From assembly GCF_014698045.1 (NCBI RefSeq), contig NZ_JACJSE010000017.1, positions 62,001 to 126,000 of the forward strand: a stretch of DNA of 64,000 bases, read 5' to 3'. The number at the start of each line of letters is the position of its first letter. The stretch's first letter is position 1. Both the position numbers and the translations under genes were made by a program. Shown piece by piece: positions 8,041 through 19,100 of this stretch. The notes beneath the pieces are model-generated. The model was not told the origin of the DNA, ran no database searches, and saw nothing but the letters and a program-made list of their open reading frames with translations. The DNA is from Aulosira sp. FACHB-615 (lineage in GTDB: Bacteria > Cyanobacteriota > Cyanobacteriia > Cyanobacteriales > Nostocaceae).

Positions 8041-8500
8041 ACTCGCATTTGAAATTGTAGATTGCGATTGTGTATCTTTATCAGTACGCTATTTTAAGAG
8101 CTTACCGCAGATATGGCCTAGTGTGCAATCATCAGATAAGCGATCGCTAGAAACTTTAAGGTGAAAGAATTATTACTCAAAAGACCGATTTTTATTCTTT
8201 AGGTGTAACTCTTCACTGATTACCAAATGTGTTGCTAAAGTAATAGACTTCCTAATAGGCAAGCTTCGGAAGATTGTCAAACAAATCCACATTTATAAGT
8301 TATAGGAATCCGGTTTGATTTCTGAATTTATTTGTGTAGGTAGGGAATAGGGAATGGGGAGTCGGGAGTAGGAAAGAAGCCTGATCTGAATGTACTGATT
8401 TTTTCCCAAATCAAATATCAGTCCTCTATGTTGCCGACGTGTTGTCAGTGAATACACGTATTTATGTAGATTAACTTGTTTAAATTTTAGCTATAAGTTA
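8041..8500. other. Intergenic stretch between the att scar and the first giant kinase
   Basis: No full gene. It holds a short kinase-like remnant (8176-8225), one HIP1 site, a G-rich GGGAATAGGGAATGGGG stretch near 8345 and an AATCCGGTTTGATT motif at about 8309. The last recurs in opposite orientation near 37160. Confidence 0.5.
8176..8225 (+). pseudogene. Short remnant of a hybrid-kinase Ser/Thr kinase domain
   Basis: The frame reads KTDFYSLGVTLH and then a stop. The three intact kinases downstream read RTDFYSLGVTFYELL at the same place. The DNA (GATTTTTATTCTTTAGGTGTAACT) differs from the intact copies at only a few positions. It is too short to be certain. Confidence 0.35.
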
Positions 8501-8531
8501 CAGATAAATTCATCCATCTGGGAATACTAGA
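8501..8531 (+). promoter_or_regulatory. Conserved inverted repeat upstream of giant kinase 1
   Basis: CAGATAAATTCATCCATCTG followed by GGAATACTAGA, 26-57 bp before the start codon. The same element precedes kinases 2 (16062) and 3 (21551). Here the arms are 5 bp; in the other two copies they are 6 bp. It is a candidate operator or 5'-leader hairpin. Confidence 0.6.
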
Positions 8532-8557
8532 TTGAGAAATTATCAGATAAATGTAAT

Positions 8558-11500
8558 ATGGTGAGCAATCTTGTGATTATTCCGGGATATCAACTTACAC
8601 AAGAACTTTACAATGGTTCCAGAACGCTAGTTTATCGTGCAGTCAGAGACAGTGACTCAGTACCAGTAGTAATCAAACTACTGAAAAATCCTTATCCCAG
8701 TTTTAGCGAATTGTTGCTATTTCGCAATCAATACACCATTGGCAAAAATCTCAACTCACCTCTAATTATCCAAACATATAGCCTTGAGTCCCTACATAAT
8801 GGCTATATGTTAGTTATGGAAGACTTTGGCGGAATTTCTCTCAAGGATTATTTTACGGAAAATCAGGGTGTTACCTCTTTAGAGGAGTTTTTAGCAATAG
8901 CGATCGCACTGTGCGACATCCTCAACCTACTCTACCACGAGCGAATTATTCATAAAGATATTAAACCCAGCAATATATTAATTAATCCTCAAACTAAGCA
9001 AGTTAAATTAATTGACTTTAGTATTGCTTCATTATTACCCAGAGAAACCCAAACTCTAGTTAACCCCAATGTTTTAGAAGGAACATTAGCTTATATCTCT
9101 CCCGAACAGACTGGGAGAATGAATCGGGGAATTGACTATCGCACAGATTTTTATTCCCTGGGTGTGACTTTCTATGAACTATTAACAGGAAAATTACCAT
9201 TTGTATCTAATGATGCGATGGAATTGGTGCATTCTCATATTGCGAAAGTTCCCACACTCATACATGAAATTCATCCAGATATCCCTTCAGTTATCTCAGA
9301 AGTTGTCAGTAAACTGATGGCGAAAAATGCTGAAGATAGATATCAGAGTGCATTAGGATTGAAATTTGATTTAGAAAGATGTCTAACTCAATTAAAAGAA
9401 ACTGGTGAGATTGAAAGTTTTGAAATTGCACAGCGTGATGTGTGCGATCGCTTCATCATCCCTGATAAACTTTATGGCAGAGAAACCGAAGTAAAAACTC
9501 TACTTGAAGCCTTTGAGAGAGTCAGCCAAGGCGCAACAGAAATGATGTTGGTAGCGGGTTTTTCTGGAATTGGGAAAACAGCCGTTGTTAATGAAGTGCA
9601 TAAACCGATTGTTAGACAACGGGGCTATTTTATTAAAGGTAAATACGACCAATTTCAACGCAATATTCCCTTTAGTGCATTTGTCCAAGCATTTCGTGAT
9701 TTAATGGGGCAATTATTGACTGAAAGTGATGTACAGATTCAGCAATGGAGAAATCAAATATTAGAGGCTGTTGGGGAAAATGGACAGGTAATTATTGAAG
9801 TTATTCCCGAATTAGAAAAAATTATTGGACAACAACCACCAGCCCCAGAACTATCAGGAACAGCCGCCGAAAATCGCTTTAACTTATTATTTCAAAAATT
9901 CACCCAAGTTTTTACTACTAAAGAACATCCCTTAGTAATATTCCTTGATGATTTGCAATGGGCTGATTCTGCATCATTAAAATTAATGCAGCTATTAATG
10001 ACAGATACTGGTCATCTTTTCATCATTGGTGCATATCGTGATAACGAAGTTTACCCAGCACATCCATTAATGCTGACCTTGAGTGAAATTCAGAAAACAC
10101 AGGCAACAATTAACACAATTACCTTAGCAACCTTAAGTAAAGTTGAAGTCAATAAATTAGTTGCTGACACACTTAAATGTCCAGAAGAATTGGTATGGAA
10201 TTTTTCTGAATTAATCTATCGAAAAACTCAAGGTAATCCATTTTTTGTTACCCAGTTTTTGAAAGCATTACATCAAGATGGACTGGTTAAATTTGATTTT
10301 GGATTAGGCTGTTGGCAATGTGATATAGCTGAAGTCAAGGCGCAATCAGTTACAGATGATGTTGTGGCTTTTATGAGTCTGCAATTGCAAAAACTACCGC
10401 CATCAACACAAAATATATTGCAGTTAGCGGCTTGTATTGGTAATCAATTTGATTTAGCAACTTTAGCCATTGTTTCATCACAATCGGAAATTGAAACAGC
10501 AGCTTGTTTATGGAAAGCATTACAAGAAGGATTAATCTTACCAATTGGTGATGTTTATAAGTTTTATGTCGGGCAAGAAACTCAAGCATCTACTCCAGAA
10601 AATCAACAAAACGTTAATTACAAATTTCTACATGACCGAGTGCAACAAGCCGCTTATTCTCTGATTCCTGATGACCAAAAACAAACAACTCATCTACAAA
10701 TTGGACGCTTACTTCAACAACGATTGTTAGAGAATGAGCAAGAAGAAAGAATCTTTGATATTGTTGGGCATTTAAATCAAGGGCTGGGATTGATCACTCA
10801 AGCAAACGATCGCCAAACCCTAGCCCAATTAAACTTTCAAGCTGGGGTAAAAGCTCAAACCGCTACTGCTTATACCGCCGCTACCGAGTATTTCCAAATT
10901 GCGATCGCCCTTTTAGAGTCCGACTGCTGGCAAACACAATATGAATTAGCCCTAAATTTGTATGTAGCAGCTGCCGAAGCCAGTTATTTAAATGGTGATT
11001 TTGAGAGCATGGAACAACAGGCTGCACTAGTATTGCAGCAGGCAAAAACGATTTTTGACAAAGTGAAGATTTTTGAAATTCAAATCGCAGCCCAAACAGC
11101 TCGCAGCCAGATGTTAGAAGCGATCGCCATCGCCAGAGATGCACTAGCAGAATTTGGCATAGATTTACCCACACAAGCAGACGAAGCAAAGATTAGCCAA
11201 GCCTTACAAGACTTGCAAGGCCAACTCAACGGCAGAGAAATCGAGTCACTCATCGACTTACCCATGATGAGTGAACCCAAAGCGATCGCAGCAATGCAAT
11301 TGTTGAAAATTTTGTTTGCACCCATATTGGTTGGTAATCCGAGTTTACTACCCCTGTTGAGTGCAACAATGGTACGCTTATCGCTGCAATTTGGTAATCA
11401 TCCCGCCTCAACCATAGGATATGTAATTTATGGCATGGTATTATGTGCTTTTTTTAATGAGGTGGAAGTTGGCTACAAGTTTGGTTATTTAGCTATCTCG

Positions 11501-14398
11501 TTACATGAAAAGTTCAATAATCAGGCTATGAAATGCCTTGTCGCCGGCATTTTTGGAGGTTTTATCCAACATCGCCAACAATCACTTTTAACAACGCTAT
11601 TGACGATGAAAGAAGCCTATACAGGTTGTATGGAAACTGGGAATTTTCTCTACGCTGGCTATAATATGCAAGGTCATGCCCATATCTCATTGTTCGCTAA
11701 TGTTAACTTAGATACTTTGTCTGCCGAATTACCTCCTTACAGCCTTTTTTTGACCCAAGTGAAACAGGATGCGGCTTGTATTCTAGTAAACTCAGTGCAT
11801 CAAGTAGTGGAGAATTTGCAAGAAACAGTCAGCCAACCTGATAACTTGATTGGCACTTTTTACAATGAAACACTAATGTGGCCGAAGCATCAGCAGGACA
11901 ACGATCTCGTGCCTATCGCTTTTGGCTATGTCTACAAACTGATGCTTGCCTACTTGTTTAGCAATTATCAGAATGCCCTTGACTATATTCACCAAATCCA
12001 GCCCTATTTTATGGCAGCAGCCGGATCTGTGCATACTGGCATTTTCCACTTTTATGCTGCCCTCACACATCTAGCACTTTTACCCAGTCAGTCGCCAACC
12101 GAGTCAGCAGACATTCTGCTTCAGATGCAAAGCCATCAAAATATTCTGCATCAATGGGCGCAACAAGCAACCATGAATCACTTGCATAAATGGTATCTAG
12201 TGGAGGCTGAACGTCATCGGGTTTTGGGTGAAAAAATCGCTGCAACTGAATTTTATGACAAGGCAATTTCTGGGGCGAAAGCTAACGAATATATCCAAGA
12301 AGAAGCACTAGCTAACGAACTCGCCGCCAAATTTTATCTTGATTGGGACAAACAGCGTATAGCTCAAGAATATATGATTGAAGCTTACTATTGTTATGCC
12401 CGTTGGGGTGCAAAAGCCAAAGTCGCGGACTTAGAAAAACGTTATCCCCAATTGTTTGCACCCATATTACAGCAAAGCCGTTCGCCTCTTTCAACTAAAG
12501 AAACTATCTTCGCCTTGGGGACTGTGACATCTACTAGTTCGGGTACATCCAGCAGCAGTGTCTCCGATACTCTCGATTTAAAAGCAATTCTCAAAGCATC
12601 TCAGACGATCTCTGGTGAAATTGAACTGGACAAACTACTTGCATCATTACTTTCCATCATCATCGAAAATGCTGGGGCTGATAAATGCCTGTTGATGCTG
12701 TTGCAAGACAATCATCTGCTAATTCAAGGGGCAATTACCCAAGGAACAAAACCCATTGTGTTGCAAAGTCTTGCCATTGAAGACAGACAAGATATTCCCC
12801 ACAAGCTGATTTATAAAGTCAAGCACAGTCAACAAACTGTTGTTTTATTGGATGCAACCGCAGATATCGCCTTTGCCAATGACCCCTATATTATCCGTCA
12901 ACAGCCTCAAAGTATTTTGTGTAGCCCGATTTTGCATCAAGGTAAATTACTGGGGATTTTATATCTAGAAAATAATTTCCTAAAGGGAGCGTTCACGAGC
13001 GATCGCATCGAACTCCTGAATTTACTTTGCGCTCAAGCTGCCATTTCTCTAGAAAATGCCCAACTTTATCAACATTCTCAGGAATCAAAACAACAGCTAG
13101 AGCGATCGCTGGATGAGTTAAATTCTGCACAGATTCGCTTGCAAGCATCAGGACAACGCCTCCAGTTATTGGTACAACAAACTCCACTGGCAGTCATAGA
13201 GTGGGATACTAATTTCTGTGTTACTGACTGGAATCCAGCCGCAGAAAAAATATTTGGTTATAGCAAACAGGAAGTTTTGGGTAGTTCAGTCCAATTGATT
13301 ATTCCTCCCCCGATTCAAACACAAATCAATCAGGTTACCACCGATCTTTTATTGCAGCAAGGTGGCAATTACTGTATCAATGAAAATATTACCAAGGATG
13401 GTAAAACTATTATTTGTGCTTGGTATAACAATCCGCTTGTCAATGCAGACGGTGAGTTAATTGGAGTTGCTTCCCTAGCAGATGATATTACTGAGCGCAA
13501 ACTTGCCGAAGTCCAAATTCAACAAAAAGCACAAGAGCTACAAAAAGCATTACAAGATTTACAACAAGCCCAATTACAAATTATTCAAAGTGAAAAAATG
13601 TCCGCCTTGGGTAACTTAGTTGCTGGTGTCGCTCACGAAATGAATAATCCTTTAGGATTTATTGCTGCCAGTCTCAAACAAGCTAAACCCACCTTTGCCG
13701 ATATTATCGAACATTTAAAAATTTATCAAGCAACTTTACCTGATAAAACTGAAGAAATCCTCGACCACGAGTCAGAAATTGACTTGGAATATACCATAGA
13801 AGACTTGCCTAAAATGCTGGATTCTATGACAATGGCTTGCGACAGATTAAAAAATATCAGCACTTCTCTACGCACTTTCTCCCGTGCTGATAGAGAATAC
13901 AAAGTGCCATTTAATCTTCACGAAGGTATTGATAGTACAATTTTGATTCTCAAACATCGTCTCAAAGCTAACGAACAACGTCCAGCAATTGAAGTAATAA
14001 CTAATTACGGTAATCTACCCCAAGTTGAATGTTTCCCTGGGCAATTAAATCAGGTATTCATGAATATTTTGGCTAATGCCATTGACGCATTAGAGGAATG
14101 GAGTCACGGCCGTAATTTTGAGGAAATTCAGGCTGACCCTAACTCCATTATAATTACCACATCAATAGTAGATAAATTTGTGAAAATCTCCATTACTGAT
14201 AATGGTAAAGGCATGAGCGAAGAGGTAAAACGCAAAATCTTTGACCATTTATTTACAACAAAAGCTGTAGGTAAAGGTACAGGTTTAGGCTTGGCTATAG
14301 CTAAACAAATTGTCGAAGAAACCCACAGTGGTAAGTTGATTTGTAATTCTGTTGTGGGTGAAGGTACTGAGTTTGTGATGGAAATTCCAGTATTTTGA
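8558..14398 (+). CDS. Giant hybrid kinase 1: Ser/Thr kinase - AAA ATPase - GAF - PAS - His kinase
   Basis: 1946 aa, the HstK-type architecture known from Anabaena. Residues about 10-280 are a protein kinase fold with VVIKLL, HKDIKPSN (H132, D134) and SPEQTGRMN. The DFG motif reads D153-F-S, and the glycine loop is degenerate. About 305-560 is a STAND-like AAA ATPase with Walker A GFSGIGKT (K340) and Walker B VIFLDDLQW. Then come about 700 residues of helical, TPR-like repeats (LANELAAKFYLDW near the end). GAF follows at about 1340-1495, PAS at 1530-1645 and the histidine kinase: H1693 in VAHEMNNP, N box MNILANAIDAL, G boxes DNGKG and GTGLGLA. No signal peptide or membrane span is seen, so it should be cytosolic. 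Ligand and partner response regulator are unknown. A mutual link between the Ser/Thr and His kinase halves is known for the family only in outline. Confidence 0.92.
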   Translation: MVSNLVIIPGYQLTQELYNGSRTLVYRAVRDSDSVPVVIKLLKNPYPSFSELLLFRNQYTIGKNLNSPLIIQTYSLESLHNGYMLVMEDFGGISLKDYFTENQGVTSLEEFLAIAIALCDILNLLYHERIIHKDIKPSNILINPQTKQVKLIDFSIASLLPRETQTLVNPNVLEGTLAYISPEQTGRMNRGIDYRTDFYSLGVTFYELLTGKLPFVSNDAMELVHSHIAKVPTLIHEIHPDIPSVISEVVSKLMAKNAEDRYQSALGLKFDLERCLTQLKETGEIESFEIAQRDVCDRFIIPDKLYGRETEVKTLLEAFERVSQGATEMMLVAGFSGIGKTAVVNEVHKPIVRQRGYFIKGKYDQFQRNIPFSAFVQAFRDLMGQLLTESDVQIQQWRNQILEAVGENGQVIIEVIPELEKIIGQQPPAPELSGTAAENRFNLLFQKFTQVFTTKEHPLVIFLDDLQWADSASLKLMQLLMTDTGHLFIIGAYRDNEVYPAHPLMLTLSEIQKTQATINTITLATLSKVEVNKLVADTLKCPEELVWNFSELIYRKTQGNPFFVTQFLKALHQDGLVKFDFGLGCWQCDIAEVKAQSVTDDVVAFMSLQLQKLPPSTQNILQLAACIGNQFDLATLAIVSSQSEIETAACLWKALQEGLILPIGDVYKFYVGQETQASTPENQQNVNYKFLHDRVQQAAYSLIPDDQKQTTHLQIGRLLQQRLLENEQEERIFDIVGHLNQGLGLITQANDRQTLAQLNFQAGVKAQTATAYTAATEYFQIAIALLESDCWQTQYELALNLYVAAAEASYLNGDFESMEQQAALVLQQAKTIFDKVKIFEIQIAAQTARSQMLEAIAIARDALAEFGIDLPTQADEAKISQALQDLQGQLNGREIESLIDLPMMSEPKAIAAMQLLKILFAPILVGNPSLLPLLSATMVRLSLQFGNHPASTIGYVIYGMVLCAFFNEVEVGYKFGYLAISLHEKFNNQAMKCLVAGIFGGFIQHRQQSLLTTLLTMKEAYTGCMETGNFLYAGYNMQGHAHISLFANVNLDTLSAELPPYSLFLTQVKQDAACILVNSVHQVVENLQETVSQPDNLIGTFYNETLMWPKHQQDNDLVPIAFGYVYKLMLAYLFSNYQNALDYIHQIQPYFMAAAGSVHTGIFHFYAALTHLALLPSQSPTESADILLQMQSHQNILHQWAQQATMNHLHKWYLVEAERHRVLGEKIAATEFYDKAISGAKANEYIQEEALANELAAKFYLDWDKQRIAQEYMIEAYYCYARWGAKAKVADLEKRYPQLFAPILQQSRSPLSTKETIFALGTVTSTSSGTSSSSVSDTLDLKAILKASQTISGEIELDKLLASLLSIIIENAGADKCLLMLLQDNHLLIQGAITQGTKPIVLQSLAIEDRQDIPHKLIYKVKHSQQTVVLLDATADIAFANDPYIIRQQPQSILCSPILHQGKLLGILYLENNFLKGAFTSDRIELLNLLCAQAAISLENAQLYQHSQESKQQLERSLDELNSAQIRLQASGQRLQLLVQQTPLAVIEWDTNFCVTDWNPAAEKIFGYSKQEVLGSSVQLIIPPPIQTQINQVTTDLLLQQGGNYCINENITKDGKTIICAWYNNPLVNADGELIGVASLADDITERKLAEVQIQQKAQELQKALQDLQQAQLQIIQSEKMSALGNLVAGVAHEMNNPLGFIAASLKQAKPTFADIIEHLKIYQATLPDKTEEILDHESEIDLEYTIEDLPKMLDSMTMACDRLKNISTSLRTFSRADREYKVPFNLHEGIDSTILILKHRLKANEQRPAIEVITNYGNLPQVECFPGQLNQVFMNILANAIDALEEWSHGRNFEEIQADPNSIIITTSIVDKFVKISITDNGKGMSEEVKRKIFDHLFTTKAVGKGTGLGLAIAKQIVEETHSGKLICNSVVGEGTEFVMEIPVF

Positions 14399-14410
14399 AA
14401 TTTCTGAGCG

Positions 14411-14426
14411 TATCTGGGAATACTAA
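14411..14426 (+). repeat. Partial copy of the kinase-upstream element after kinase 1
   Basis: TATCTGGGAATACTAA repeats the right half of the element that precedes each intact kinase. No kinase start follows it, so it probably marks the lost 5' end of a fourth copy. Confidence 0.5.
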
Positions 14427-14456
14427 CTACTGAGGTGTTGACAATAGTTTTACCTT

Positions 14457-14571
14457 ATACCAATTCGCAATTCGCAATGACGCTCGCAGGCTCGCTAACG
14501 CAATTAAGAAATCTAGCTCCAGTAAGACTTTCCTGATTTCTATCTGTCGCATTCTTTTCTTAAATTGGTAT
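14457..14571. repeat. MITE-like element with ATACCAATT ends
   Basis: ATACCAATT (14457-14465) and AATTGGTAT (14563-14571) bracket 97 bp without coding sense. The same ends bound 50449-50550, and one end recurs near 39137. It could be a small non-autonomous transposable element. Confidence 0.45.
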
Positions 14572-14618
14572 TACTTGATTCAATAATACTTTTAAAAAAT
14601 TCCCTCAGATACATTTTC

Positions 14619-15098
14619 ATGAATGACGCAGATTATCAACAACGTTTAGCTGTAGCTAAAGCAGTTAAGCAATTTCGACAAAGACGAATCAACCGTCGTG
14701 AGTTCCTAAAATTTTTAGGATTGGCTGGCTTTGGTTTTAGTAGCGCCCGTTTTTTGAGTGGTTGCAGTCAGCCTTTACAAAAGCGATCGCCTCAAATTAC
14801 TCCATCAGCACTAGCCGATCTGCCGATCCGCAATCCTGATACTGGCAAAGTGATCGGCGTATTGCGTAGTCAATATAGCGCGGCTATTTTGCAACAGTTG
14901 ATACTGCAAAACAACCAACTAGCTGGAGATTTCTCTTTTCCTATTTTGCTCGATGAAAACCATCTTCGCTTGGCACAAGCTGACCACGTAGATCAAGAAG
15001 CACCGACAAAACACCTGTTTCATCCGCTTGTTCCCTTAACTTCTAATCGCCTGGCTCAATTACAGTTGCAGGGTCGTTTACCCCGCCAACCTATTTAG
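14619..15098 (+). CDS. Twin-arginine signal protein, probably truncated, function unknown
   Basis: 159 aa from the ATG at 14619; an upstream ATG at 14565 would put 18 odd residues before the signal. The N-terminus has an NRREFLKFLG twin-arginine motif, a hydrophobic run (LAGFGFSSARF) and a lipobox-like LSGC. The precursor should therefore be exported folded by Tat and possibly lipid-anchored. The mature part (about 110 residues) shows no motif I can name. The gene ends 8 bp inside a transposase fragment that is itself cut, so the C-terminus may have been lost at the same junction. It also lies in the middle of the kinase array, where a fourth kinase is expected, so it is probably a later arrival. 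Confidence 0.55.
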   Translation: MNDADYQQRLAVAKAVKQFRQRRINRREFLKFLGLAGFGFSSARFLSGCSQPLQKRSPQITPSALADLPIRNPDTGKVIGVLRSQYSAAILQQLILQNNQLAGDFSFPILLDENHLRLAQADHVDQEAPTKHLFHPLVPLTSNRLAQLQLQGRLPRQPI

Positions 15099-15534
15099 TC
15101 TTCTGGTCTTGTTTGTTATAAATGCGGTAATTTACAGGCACAGATTTACCTAACAAATCCGTGTAATACAAGGTGATTAACTGAATTCCTTTGACAGCAC
15201 GATGATGTCTACCTGAGTAATAGTAACCAATTAATTCTGTTATTTTTGGGTCACTATGAGGCTTGTCAATTACTGTATCATCTCCACTTAAAGTGCCTCC
15301 CATTAGATTGATGTTTGGCTTTATTTCTTCAAATAAATCCTTGGGTTCATATCGCTCACGTAACAAAAATCTATTGACACTATCATGCGACAAATCTTCC
15401 ATGATTTCTGCCAAACGGGTGCAGCCTGGATATTTCGATTCTGCCAGCAGAAACAACGTATAAGTATCCAAGTCACATTTAGCGGTTGATGGTCTTGTAA
15501 TCGCTCTAATTGTCCGAACCCTAAACAAAGACAA
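15091..15534 (-). mobile_element. IS701-type transposase fragment (N-terminal part)
   Basis: 147 codons with GDDTVIDKP (first catalytic Asp region), SGRHHRAVKGIQLITLYYTD and PVNYRIYNK. These are strong signatures of the DDE transposases of cyanobacterial IS701-family elements, normally over 300 aa. The frame stops right after KTK, so the second half with the remaining catalytic residues is missing and the copy cannot transpose. Its upstream side abuts a histidine kinase remnant at about 15602, and its cut side overlaps the Tat-signal gene. Confidence 0.8.
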
Positions 15535-15570
15535 GTTAATTATCTGTTTTTAATGCCTCTGGTAACAAGT

Positions 15571-15601
15571 CATTGGTCACAAGTTAAGGTTGTGACCAAT
15601 G
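15571..15601. repeat. 12-bp inverted repeat at the IS/kinase junction
   Basis: CATTGGTCACAA and TTGTGACCAATG with 7 bp between. Homology to the kinase genes starts about 2 bp after it, so it marks the breakpoint. Confidence 0.6.
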
Positions 15602-15602
15602 A

Positions 15603-16044
15603 ACACCGTCTCAATGCCAATGAACAACGTCCGGCGATTGAAGTTATTACTAAATACAGCGATTTACCAGAAGTAGAATGTTTTCCCGGTCAGCTAAATC
15701 AAGTATTTATGAATATTTTGGCGAATGCCATTGACTCATTAGATGAGTCAACTGCAAGTCTTAGTTATCAGGAAATAAAATCGAAGTCACTGGAAATTAA
15801 TGTTAAAACATTTGTTGAAAATAATTACATAAAAATATCAATTCATGATAATGGCAAGGGTATAAGTGAAGAAATTAAACAAAGAATATTTGACCATTTA
15901 TTTACTACTAAAGCAGTGGGAAAAGGTACAGGTTTAGGATTAGCTATAGCCAAACAAATTGTTGAACAAACTCACGGTGGAAAGTTGTCTTGCTATTCTA
16001 TCCTCAGTGAAGGTACTGAATTCATTATTGAGATTCCCATGTAA
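15603..16044 (+). pseudogene. C-terminal remnant of a fourth giant hybrid kinase (HATPase domain)
   Basis: The sequence picks up in the middle of a histidine kinase core (HRLNANEQRPAIEVI), then has N box MNILANAIDSL, DNGKG, FTTKAVGKGTGLGLA and a normal stop. Everything upstream (kinase, ATPase, GAF, H box) is missing. An ATG at 15553 gives a readable 163-codon frame, but its first 17 codons come from the IS-junction repeat. About 110 bases near 15890-15995 are nearly identical to the matching part of kinase 3. An HATPase-only product could bind ATP but has no phospho-accepting His. Confidence 0.8.
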
Positions 16045-16061
16045 ATTTTATCTCTAGCTTA

Positions 16062-16092
16062 CAGATAAAATTGTCTATCTGGGAATACTAGA
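16062..16092 (+). promoter_or_regulatory. Conserved inverted repeat upstream of giant kinase 2
   Basis: CAGATAAAATTGTCTATCTG then GGAATACTAGA. The arms CAGATA/TATCTG are perfect. It lies 28 bp before the chosen start. Confidence 0.65.
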
Positions 16093-16120
16093 TTGAGAAA
16101 TCATGAGAATGAACGCAATT

Positions 16121-19100
16121 ATGATGAGCAACCTTGTTAGTATTCCCGGATATAATCTTGCTGAAGAACTCTACAATGGTTCGAGAACACTGGTTTATCG
16201 CGCAGTTCGAGAAATTGACTCAGTACCCGTAGTGATAAAACTGCTGAAAAATCCTTATCCCAGCTTTAGCGAACTGTTGTTATTTCGCAATCAATACACC
16301 ATAGGGAAAAATCTCAACTCACCTCTAATTATTCAAACCTATAGCCTTGAAGCAATAAATAATGGCTATATGTTAGTCATGGAAGACTTTGGCGGAATTT
16401 CTCTCAAGGATTATTTCAGTAAAAATCAGAGTGTCACATCTGTTGAGGAATTTTTAGTTATAGCGATCGCACTCTGTAACACCTTAGACTTACTCTACCA
16501 AGAGCGGATTATCCATAAAGATATCAAACCCAGCAATATCTTAATTAATACTCAAACTAAACAAGTTAAATTAATTGACTTTAGTATTGCATCTTTACTA
16601 CCCAGAGAAACCCAAACCCTAGTTAACCCCAATGTGTTAGAAGGGACACTTGCTTATATATCGCCAGAACAAACAGGGAGAATGAATCGCGGGATTGATT
16701 ATCGCACAGATTTTTATTCTCTGGGTGTGACTTTCTATGAATTACTTACAGGCGAGTTACCGTTCCAGTCTCAGGATGCGATGGAATTGGTACATTCTCA
16801 CATTGCGAAAACAGCACCATTCATACACGCAATTAATCCAGATATACCCTCAGTTATCTCAGAAATCGTCAAGAAATTGATGGCAAAAAATGCTGAAGAT
16901 AGGTATCAAAGTGCATTAGGATTGAAATTTGATTTAGAAAAATGTCTAAATCAGTTAAAAGAAACTGGGGAAATTAAAAGCCTTGAGCTTGGACAAAGGG
17001 ATGTGTGCGATCGCTTCATCATTCCTGATAAACTTTATGGCAGAGAAACAGAAGTCAACACCCTACTAGAAGCATTTGAAAGAGTCAGCCAGGGTGCAAC
17101 AGAAATGATGCTGGTAGCTGGGTTTTCGGGAATTGGTAAAACGGCGGTTGTGAACGAAGTACATAAACCAATTGTCAGACAACGCGGCTATTTTATTAAA
17201 GGTAAATATGACCAATTTCAACGCAATATTCCCTTCAGTGCATTTGTCCAAGCATTCCGTGATTTAATGGGGCAATTACTCTCGGAATCTGATGTAAAAT
17301 TGCAAACTTGGAAAACTAAGCTTCTGGAAGATATCGGCGAAAATGGACAAATTCTAATTGACGTAATTCCAGAGTTAGAACGCATTATTGGTATTCAACC
17401 ACCAGCCCCAGAACTATCAGGAATTGCTGCCGAAAATAGATTTAATTCACTATTGCAAAATTTTGTGCAAGTTTTTACTAATCAAGAACATCCCTTAGTG
17501 ATATTTTTAGATGACTTACAATGGGCAGATTCGGCATCCTTGAAATTGCTGCAACTGTTGATGCAAGATACAAAATATTTATTACTCTTGGGCGCATATC
17601 GAGATAATGAAGTATCACCAAATCACCCATTCATACTTGCTGTAAATGAGCTAGAAAAAGCCGATGCAGTAGTGAATAAAATTATCCTCCAAGCATTAAG
17701 CGAAATCAATCTCAATCAGTTAGTCACAGATACACTAAACTGTGAATCATTGCTGGCTCAACCTTTGACAACACTAATTTATCAAAAAACCCAAGGTAAT
17801 CCTTTTTTCGCTACCCAGTTTCTCAAAGCTTTAAATAACGAAGCTCTAATTACATTTGACTTAGAATCCCGTCATTGGCAGTGTAATATTGCTCAAGTGA
17901 AATCTTTAGCTATTACTGATAATGTAGTGGAATTTATGTCCTTACAACTGCAAAAGTTTCCCCAACAAACTCAAAATATTCTCAAATTTGCAGCTTGTAT
18001 AGGGGCGCAATTTGACTTACAGACGTTGGCTATTATTTCTGAACAAGTACCAGAAACAACAGCAGCAGATTTATGGAAAGCTTTGCAAGCAGGACTAATT
18101 ATTCCAAATACAGAAATTTATAAATTTTTTGTTCAATCTGAAGATATATCTGCTGATTATGCAGCAGCTAATCCAGTTTATCGCTTTTTACATGACCGCG
18201 TTCAACAAGCAGCTTATTGCCTAATTCCTGATGACCAAAAGCAAGTCACCCATCTCAAAATCGGACAGTTACTTTTGCAAAATTCTACCGAAATAGAACA
18301 AGAAGAAAAATTGTTTGATATTGTGGGACATTTGAACCAAGGACAAGCATTAATTAATCAGCCACAGGAACGAGAAGCGTTAGCAGAACTTAACTTGAAA
18401 GCTGGGAATAAAGCCCGAAATTCTACTGCTTACACCGCCGCTAGAGAATATTTCCAGATTGGAATTGAGTTACTAGAAATCAATTGTTGGCAAAATCAGT
18501 ATGAATTAGCTTTAAATTTGTATGTTGCAGCAACAGAAGCCAGTTATTTAAATGGTGATTTTGAGGGGATGGAACAACTTGCAGCATTGGTATTGCAGCA
18601 AGCACAAACCATTCTCGACAAAGTAAAAATTTACGAAATTCAAATTGCTGCCCTCACAGCTAGTAGTCAAATATTAGCAGCGATCGCAGTGGGTAGACAA
18701 GCCCTAACCCAACTGGGAGTCGAATTACCCAGCCAAATAGACGAAACTCAGATTGGTAAAGCCTTAGCAGCAGTGAACCAGCAACTCCAAGGACGAGAAA
18801 TTGCAGCACTAATCGACTTACCCCTGATGAGTGAACCTCAAACTCAAGCTGCAATGCAGATATTAAGCATGTTGTTTCTACCAGTTTTAATCGGAATGCC
18901 TGATTTAATGCCTATTCTTGGCGCGACGATGGTAAGCTTATCCCTAGAGTTTGGCAATACTCCCGCCTCAATACCTGGCTATGCAATTCATGGGATGGTA
19001 ATGTGTGCCTTTTTTGGGGAAGTTGAAATCGGTTATGAGTTCGGTAAATTAGGCCTTTCCTTACTGGAAAAATTGAATGCTCAGAGGATGAAGTGCATCA

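Noticed and set aside
10371..11325. Minus-strand frames inside giant kinase 1
   Set aside because: They are antisense to conserved domains and recur at matching places in kinase 3, as expected for shadows of homologous genes.
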